The notes beneath the pieces were generated by a model. That model was not told the DNA's origin. It did no database searches and saw nothing but the letters and a program-made list of their open reading frames with translations. A stretch of 64,000 bases of DNA, taken from positions 385,261-449,260 of the forward strand of contig JADJVC010000014.1 of NCBI GenBank assembly GCA_016710685.1, read 5' to 3'. Numbering within the stretch: the stretch's first letter is position 1; every line of letters begins with the position of its first letter. The translations under genes were made by a program, and so were the position numbers. The DNA is from Flavobacteriales bacterium. Its GTDB lineage: Bacteria > Bacteroidota > Bacteroidia > Flavobacteriales_F > PHOS-HE28. Positions 59,502 through 64,000 of the stretch are shown piece by piece.

Positions 59502-59612
59502 AGTGGCAGCAGGCAGTTGACAGTAGGCACTTGACAGTAGGCAGTGGCAGTAGGCAGTAGCGGTCGGCAGTCCCGGTAACCGATACCAGCTACCCTATAC
59601 CAGAAACTCCGA
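59502..59612. repeat. GGCAGT phrase array with CCCGGTAACCGATAC tail
   Basis: About ten GGCAGT or GACAGTAGGCA units are followed by CCCGGTAACCGATACCAGC and CTATACCAGAAACT. The tail matches the array at 32733-32805 (CCCGGTA-CCGATAC then TACCAGAAACT), and the order matches 5676-5790. Confidence 0.7.
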
Positions 59613-59637
59613 TCACCAAACATTATCGCCGACTAAG

Positions 59638-59645
59638 TATCTTTG
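59638..59645 (+). promoter_or_regulatory. -7 promoter box TATCTTTG of tRNA-His
   Basis: An exact TAnnTTTG match lies 30 bases before the mature tRNA start, a usual spacing for a short 5' leader. Confidence 0.6.
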
Positions 59646-59675
59646 CCGCCCGCTCAACGGAAGTTGGACGGAAAT

Positions 59676-59750
59676 GGTGGATGTAGCTCAGTTGGTTAGA
59701 GCGCCGGATTGTGATTCCGGAGGTCGCCGGTTCAAGCCCGGTCTTCCACC
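59676..59750 (+). tRNA. tRNA-His (anticodon GTG)
   Basis: The cloverleaf folds with acceptor GTGGATG against CTTCCAC, the D arm AGCTCAGTTGGTTAGAGC, the anticodon stem CCGGA/TCCGG around loop TTGTGAT, and the T arm GCCGG TTCAAGC CCGGT. The anticodon is GTG. The extra G at position -1 opposite C73 marks tRNA-His. One T-T mismatch sits at acceptor pair 6-67. The CCA end is not encoded. A terminator follows at once. Confidence 0.95.
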
Positions 59751-59758
59751 CAAACACG

Positions 59759-59779
59759 AAGCCCCGAAAGGGGCTTTTT
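59759..59779 (+). terminator. Terminator of tRNA-His
   Basis: AAGCCCC and GGGGCTT pair around a GAAA tetraloop and are followed by TTT. It starts nine bases after the tRNA. Confidence 0.8.
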
Positions 59780-59806
59780 GTTTGGGGTGGAAGACAAACC
59801 GTTCCT

Positions 59807-59834
59807 CTCAGTGTCTCACGAAGTGGACACTGAG
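59807..59834. terminator. Perfect hairpin beyond the CDF gene end
   Basis: CTCAGTGTC at 59807-59815 and GACACTGAG at 59826-59834 pair perfectly; the loop contains a further CAC/GTG pair around GAA. It lies 14 bases after the stop of the CDF transporter on the minus strand, where it could end that transcript, though no T-run follows. Confidence 0.4.
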
Positions 59835-59847
59835 CAGAAACGATACG

Positions 59848-60847
59848 CTAAGTCGTACCCTCCCCATTTCCGTGCTTCTCGTTCAATAGCACTGTTTCCA
59901 ATGTCCACTGCACCCGTCGCTCAAAAGGCGCACTTCGCACCGGGCAGTCCTTCAACAAGCACACTGGACAGGAGGTCGGCACACACGGGTCCGTATGGAT
60001 GAAGAACTCCACTTCACGGCCTGAGGCTTGGTTCACCAATTGGTCCATCCGCGAGATTTCGTCGTGGCTCTTTTCCAAGGTGAAGTAGTACGGCAGGGTT
60101 ACGTGGCTGTCGATAGGCAACGTGCTGCCGTATTTGATGACGCGGAAGTTGTGGACGTCCACCCATGCGGGTCGCCGGTTTGTCGTCCAGGATCTTCACC
60201 AACGCTGCGGCTACGGCCATGTCGGTTTCATCCATAATACCGCCAATACCGCGACGAACCACCTTTATTCCCTGCCCAATGATGAAGGCTGCGAACAGCA
60301 ACGCGAACAGGCTGTCCAGCCAGTGGAGGTCGGTGAACTGGATCAGTAGTAAACCCGCTACCAAAGCGGCGCTGCTCCATGCATCGGATAACAAGTGCGT
60401 TCCGCTGGCCTCCATGGCCAAGGAATGCGTTGCCGCGCCACGCTTCCGCAGGTACAGCCCCATGCCGAGGTTCACAGCACCGGCGATGGCCACCAAAACG
60501 GTGCCGTTCCCTAACTCATGCACAACCGCACCTTCCAGCATGGCCCCAACAGCGCGATACACAATGATGCCGCCCGCAATGGCCACCAGCGTGCCTTCCA
60601 CCACTGCACTAATGAATTCCACCTTCCCGTGGCCGTAAGGATGTTCCCTGTCGCGCGGTTTTGCGGCCAGGATCAGGCTATACAACGTGAATCCGCCGGC
60701 CGCCACGTTCACGATGCTTTCTAGCGCGTCGCCCAGCACGGTATTGCTGTGCGTGATCTGCCAAGCCAGGAATTTTACCGCCATCAACAACACGCCCACT
60801 GCAAGGACAACCGCTTGTACACGGATATTTTCGACCTTTTGGGACAT
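59848..60847 (-). CDS. Cation diffusion facilitator transporter, frameshifted
   Basis: The gene opens MSQKVENIRVQAVVLAVGVLL and shows CDF features: six membrane helices, GDALESIVNVAAGGF in helix 2, HPYGHGKVEFI between helices 2 and 3, and THLLSDAWSS in helix 5. These include the metal-site histidine and aspartate. The cytoplasmic domain switches frame: DDKPATRMGG in the first frame should continue as AWVDVHNFRVIKYGS in the next. Removing one base from the G-run at 60169-60171 restores an open frame of exactly 333 codons ending at 59848. The C-terminal tail is cysteine-rich (DPCVPTSCPVCLLKDCPVR). It would export zinc, iron or a similar divalent cation across the inner membrane. Sequencing error is likely. 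Confidence 0.8.
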
Positions 60848-60852
60848 GCGGG

Positions 60853-60885
60853 CAAGGTAGCTTGAACAAGCGTGCCGTAAACTTG
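60853..60885. promoter_or_regulatory. Divergent -7 boxes between the CDF gene and nhaA
   Basis: The minus strand reads TACCTTG (60859 to 60853), ending five bases before the CDF start. The plus strand reads TAAACTTG at 60878-60885, eight bases before the nhaA start. Both resemble TAnnTTTG with one mismatch or missing base and would leave almost no leader. Confidence 0.35.
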
Positions 60886-60893
60886 CGCCCCCG

Positions 60894-62081
60894 ATGGCCA
60901 AACGCAATACCCCGGTGCTGATGAAGCCGGTAAACCTCTTTCTCGACCTGCTCGAGAATGAGCGTACCGCGGGCTTATTGTTGGTGATCTGCACCGTCAT
61001 TTCGCTCTGGCTCACCAACAGCCCCGCAGGCCACGACTATGTGGGCTTTTGGCACCATAAGGTCTTGAACGGCTCAATCGAGTATTGGATCAACGATGGT
61101 CTGATGGCGATCTTCTTCCTGATGATCGGCCTGGAATTGGAACGCGAGGTTTATATCGGTGAACTCTCCAATTTCAAACAAGCGCTGTTGCCCATTATGG
61201 CGGCAGTGGGCGGTATGGTCGTTCCCGCCGGGATCCACCTGCTCTTCAACCACGGAACACCAACGCAGGCCGGGGCGGGCATCCCCATGGCCACGGACAT
61301 TGCCTTCGCCATCGGCATCCTGTCCTTGCTGGGCGATCGCGTGCCACTTGCGCTAAAAGTGTTCCTCACCGCGCTTGCCGTTATCGACGACCTTGGTGCC
61401 ATTCTTACCATCGCCATTTTCTATTCCGGAGGTATCGATTGGACTTACCTCGGCGGGGCTTTCGGTGTTTGGGCCATTTTGTTGGTGCTGAATCGACTTC
61501 GCGTCTTCAACCTTGTTCCTTACTTAGTGCTGGGTGCTGTAATGTGGTGGCTTATGCTGAATTCCGGCGTGCATGCCACCGTAACCGGTGTGTTGGTCGC
61601 CTTCGCGATCCCCTTCGGCAACGGTAAGCCCGATACCATTTCCTGGAAGCTTCAGCATTTCCTGCACAAGCCCGTGGCCTTCATCATTATGCCGTTGTTC
61701 GCGCTGGCCAATACCTGTATCGTGCTCGGCTCGGACTGGTACGGCCATTTGCTCACGCTGAACAGCTACGGCATTTTCCTTGGTTTGGTGGTGGGCAAGC
61801 CCTTGGGCATCGGCCTGTTTTGCGCGGTCGCCGTGGGGGTGGGGATTTGCACGCTTCCGAAGGGCATCACCTGGAAAAAGCTGCTTGGGGCGGCTTCCTT
61901 GGCCGGTATCGGTTTCACCATGAGCATCTTTATCGCCACGCTTGCATTTGATGATGCGGAGCATATTCTGATGTCAAAGACCACCATCCTTCTATCTTCG
62001 CTCGTAGCGGGGTGCATCGGGTACTTTTGGCTGCGTTCGGTGCTTCCACATTTGCCCCCCGAGGAGGCTGCTGAAGGTTAG
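60894..62081 (+). CDS. nhaA: Na+/H+ antiporter NhaA
   Basis: The 395-residue protein has twelve predicted membrane helices. The functional signature is present: ATDIAFAIGILSLLGDRVPLALK, VFLTALAVIDDLGAILTIAIFY, with the paired aspartates that bind Na+ and protons, and a lysine in VVGKPLGIGLF. IGLELEREVYIGELSNFKQALLPIMAAVGGMVVPA matches the family's helix 2 and 3. It exchanges internal Na+ for external H+ and controls cytoplasmic pH and sodium. It is divergent from the CDF transporter gene with only 46 bases between their starts. A 72-base gap separates it from arginase. Confidence 0.96.
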   Translation: MAKRNTPVLMKPVNLFLDLLENERTAGLLLVICTVISLWLTNSPAGHDYVGFWHHKVLNGSIEYWINDGLMAIFFLMIGLELEREVYIGELSNFKQALLPIMAAVGGMVVPAGIHLLFNHGTPTQAGAGIPMATDIAFAIGILSLLGDRVPLALKVFLTALAVIDDLGAILTIAIFYSGGIDWTYLGGAFGVWAILLVLNRLRVFNLVPYLVLGAVMWWLMLNSGVHATVTGVLVAFAIPFGNGKPDTISWKLQHFLHKPVAFIIMPLFALANTCIVLGSDWYGHLLTLNSYGIFLGLVVGKPLGIGLFCAVAVGVGICTLPKGITWKKLLGAASLAGIGFTMSIFIATLAFDDAEHILMSKTTILLSSLVAGCIGYFWLRSVLPHLPPEEAAEG

Positions 62082-62123
62082 TGTTCGGTACCCCGTACCA
62101 ACTTCACCACAAGCCGGCTACCT

Positions 62124-62131
62124 TACATTTG
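62124..62131 (+). promoter_or_regulatory. -7 promoter box TACATTTG of the arginase gene
   Basis: An exact TAnnTTTG match lies 22 bases before the ATG at 62154, giving a leader of about 15-18 bases. No clear -33 TTG was found at standard distance. Confidence 0.5.
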
Positions 62132-62153
62132 AAGCACTTCTGAATTTCACCAC

Positions 62154-63095
62154 ATGGACGTAAGATTGATCGAAGCCGCCTCGGAGATCGGGGCGGGCAC
62201 ACGGGGCACCAGCATGGGCATGAGCGCCCTTCGCGTTGCCGCTTGGAAAAATGGCAGTGAACTCTTCGGACATGCCGAGGAAAGTATCCTCCATGATGAG
62301 AACGATGTGCTCTACGAGGACGATAAGGATTCCCCGAACGCGCATCACATTGACGGCCTTATACGCTTTGAATCAGATCTTGCATACGAGGTGTACAAGT
62401 ACCTGAGAAACAACGTATTTCCTATTGTTATCGGAGGTGATCATTCGATCGCGATCGGTTCGGTTTCCGGCACCAAAATGGCATTCCCCAATGAACGCAT
62501 CGGCGTGGTGTGGATCGATGCCCATGCCGACCTCCACAGCCCTTGGACAACGCCCAGCGGAAACGTCCACGGCATGCCCTTGGCCTTGCTGATGAACATC
62601 GAAATGAAGGGCCAGAACCGGCCCAAAATGTTCACCCTCGATGTGTGGGACCGCCTCCGGAAGATCGGGTCGAGTGGCCCGAAGGTGCTGCCCCAAGATC
62701 TTGTTTTCATCGGCTTGCGCGACTTTGAAGAAGCGGAAAAAGCCATCATTGAGGAGCACAAGATCAAGGTGATCACCGTGGCCGATCTGCGGAAGAAAGG
62801 TGCCAAGGCCGCCGTGGCCGAAACCCTGGCTCATTTGAGCACTTGCGACAAAATACACGTGAGCTTCGATGTGGACAGCCTCGATCCCACCATTTCCGTG
62901 GGCACCGGAACGCCCGTGCCCGACGGCCTTTTCTTGGATGAGGCCCGCGAGCTGCTCACCGGTTTCTGTGCCGAACCCAAAACGGTGACGTTGGACGTGG
63001 TGGAGATCAACCCCGCGCTGGATACCGGTAACGCCATGGCCGAAAATGTGCTTACCGTGCTGGAGCCGCTGTTTCCCATTCTTCGGAGCCGGTAA
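62154..63095 (+). CDS. rocF: Arginase (ureohydrolase family)
   Basis: The 313-residue protein has the manganese-binding motifs of the ureohydrolase fold: IGGDHSIAIG, WIDAHADLHSPWTTPSGNVHGMPLA and SFDVDSLDP. The substrate-loop stretch with TPSGNVHGMP favours arginase over agmatinase, and length agrees. It would hydrolyse arginine to ornithine and urea in the cytoplasm. It lies 17 bases before the arginyl-tRNA synthetase gene, so the two may be co-transcribed. A decarboxylase for the same amino acid lies at the other end of the window. Agmatinase specificity cannot be fully excluded. Confidence 0.88.
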   Translation: MDVRLIEAASEIGAGTRGTSMGMSALRVAAWKNGSELFGHAEESILHDENDVLYEDDKDSPNAHHIDGLIRFESDLAYEVYKYLRNNVFPIVIGGDHSIAIGSVSGTKMAFPNERIGVVWIDAHADLHSPWTTPSGNVHGMPLALLMNIEMKGQNRPKMFTLDVWDRLRKIGSSGPKVLPQDLVFIGLRDFEEAEKAIIEEHKIKVITVADLRKKGAKAAVAETLAHLSTCDKIHVSFDVDSLDPTISVGTGTPVPDGLFLDEARELLTGFCAEPKTVTLDVVEINPALDTGNAMAENVLTVLEPLFPILRSR

Positions 63096-63112
63096 TCCAC
63101 CGCTTTTTTGCC

Positions 63113-64000
63113 ATGTATCAAGACCCCCTGCAAGCCTTGCTGGTGCCCGCTATCCAAGCGGCCTTCCAGACGCTTTTCGCCCAAGTTCCTGCCGCTGGGG
63201 CCATCACCCTGCAAGCCACTCGCCCGGAGTTTGAGGGCGACGCCACCATCAACGTGTTCTCCTTTCTGAAAATTAGCGGGAAGAAACCTGAAGAAACCGC
63301 CCAACTGGTTGGCGAACACCTTGTGGCGAACGTGGACATCGTAGATCGATTCAACGTGGTGAAGGGCTTCCTCAATCTCGTGATCGCCGATCGCTATTGG
63401 CTAAAATTTCTGCAAGAAGCCAGCGAAAAGGACATCCTGCAATTCCCCGAAACGGGCAAGCAGGTCATGGTGGAATACGCTTCGCCCAACACCAACAAGC
63501 CGTTGCACTTGGGCCACATGCGCAACATCTTCCTTGGCGATGCGGTGTGCCGCATCCTGAAAGCTACCGGGAACGAAGTGGTGCGCGCCCAGGTCATCAA
63601 CGACCGCGGCATCCACATCTGCAAGAGCATGGTGGCGTGGCAGCACTACGGCAACGGCGAAACGCCGGCCTCTACCGGCCTCAAAGGCGATAAGCTTGTG
63701 GGCAAATATTATGTGGAATTCGATAAAAAACACAAGCTACAGATAGCGGAATTGGTGGCCGCCGGCACACCGGAACCTGAAGCTGAGAAAAAGACACCGC
63801 TCATCTTGGAAGCGCAGAACATGTTGCGCCAGTGGGAAGCCAACGACCCCGAAGTGCGCGCGCTGTGGAGCACCATGAATGGCTGGGTGTACGACGGTTT
63901 CAACACCACGTATGCCCGCATGGGCGTGGGCTTCGACAGCATTTACCACGAAAGCGAAACCTACCTGCTGGGCAAGCAGGACATCTTGGAAGGGCTGGCG
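63113..64000 (+). CDS. argS: Arginyl-tRNA synthetase (5' part, runs off the right edge)
   Basis: The visible 296 residues begin MYQDPLQALLVPAIQAAFQT. They contain the N-terminal ArgRS-specific domain (about 1-105, with RPEFEGDATINVFSFLKISGKKPEE), then the catalytic start VEYASPNTNKPLHLGHMRN with the HIGH-type HLGH signature. AQVINDRGIHICKSMVAWQHYG follows. The open frame continues without a stop to the window end; the KMSK region and anticodon domain lie outside. The enzyme charges tRNA-Arg in the cytoplasm. It follows arginase closely on the same strand. Confidence 0.96.
   Translation, partial: MYQDPLQALLVPAIQAAFQTLFAQVPAAGAITLQATRPEFEGDATINVFSFLKISGKKPEETAQLVGEHLVANVDIVDRFNVVKGFLNLVIADRYWLKFLQEASEKDILQFPETGKQVMVEYASPNTNKPLHLGHMRNIFLGDAVCRILKATGNEVVRAQVINDRGIHICKSMVAWQHYGNGETPASTGLKGDKLVGKYYVEFDKKHKLQIAELVAAGTPEPEAEKKTPLILEAQNMLRQWEANDPEVRALWSTMNGWVYDGFNTTYARMGVGFDSIYHESETYLLGKQDILEGLA

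Noticed and set aside
59674..59889. 71-codon plus-strand frame starting MVDVAQLVRAPDCDSGG
   Set aside because: It is translated tRNA-His sequence plus its terminator, a well-known false gene.

Overview
The window looks like chromosomal DNA of a Bacteroidota member, most likely Flavobacteriales, with unusually high GC for that order. The evidence is several type IX secretion (T9SS) C-terminal sorting domains, two PorP/SprF-family outer-membrane proteins, S46 and S41 peptidases, an MbnP-family protein, a Bacteroidota-type arginine decarboxylase beside a deoxyhypusine-synthase-like gene, and promoter -7 boxes of the TAnnTTTG type rather than sigma-70 boxes. No phage, integrase, transposase or CRISPR array was seen.

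Layout. Positions 1-5.6 kb hold polyamine genes (deoxyhypusine-synthase-like, arginine decarboxylase), a CorA/MscS ion-channel pair and peptidase E. Positions 5.8-28.6 kb are one long minus-strand block of surface and adhesion genes. It holds two cassettes with the same order: giant T9SS adhesin, PorP/SprF, OmpA-like protein. The upstream cassette continues into an unknown secreted protein and a beta-propeller/SpoIIE-phosphatase sensor. Nearly every junction in this block is an ATGA or TGATG stop-start overlap. Positions 28.8-40.5 kb are mixed housekeeping and secreted functions: DUF202, a DPP11-like S46 peptidase, pterin dehydratase, DUF1573, S41 protease, MORN-repeat protein, PBP1C, a T9SS trypsin-like protease and a histone-H1-like protein. 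Positions 40.6-49.7 kb form a minus-strand set reading response regulator, histidine kinase, PepSY-like protein, TolC, adaptor, RND pump and a broken YncE-like propeller, which suggests a self-regulated efflux operon. Next come an S23 four-helix-bundle gene inside an inverted repeat, a TonB-dependent receptor, a probable metal-related operon (53.0-55.3 kb), a three-gene surface-polysaccharide set (55.4-59.5 kb), tRNA-His, a CDF transporter, NhaA, arginase and the start of argS.

The most unusual feature is a set of short phrase-like repeats scattered through intergenic DNA. Examples are tandem AGAATG, GGCAGT, AATTCCT, CAACTAA, AGCCATA and GAGGCGCGGAG units, several arranged as inverted pairs. 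Three copies lie inside genes and are translated in frame: the signal-peptide region of a PorP/SprF protein, the N-terminus of an efflux adaptor, and the central cytoplasmic loop of an RND pump. One phrase array forms 24-bp perfect inverted repeats around the S23-family gene. This suggests an IVS-like element family in which the small arrays could be non-autonomous relatives.

Four genes are broken: an OmpA-like gene, a small secreted protein, the CDF transporter and the YncE-like gene. Three of these breaks are single-base shifts in short homopolymers. Sequencing or assembly error is therefore a serious alternative to real decay, and raw reads should be consulted before interpreting them.
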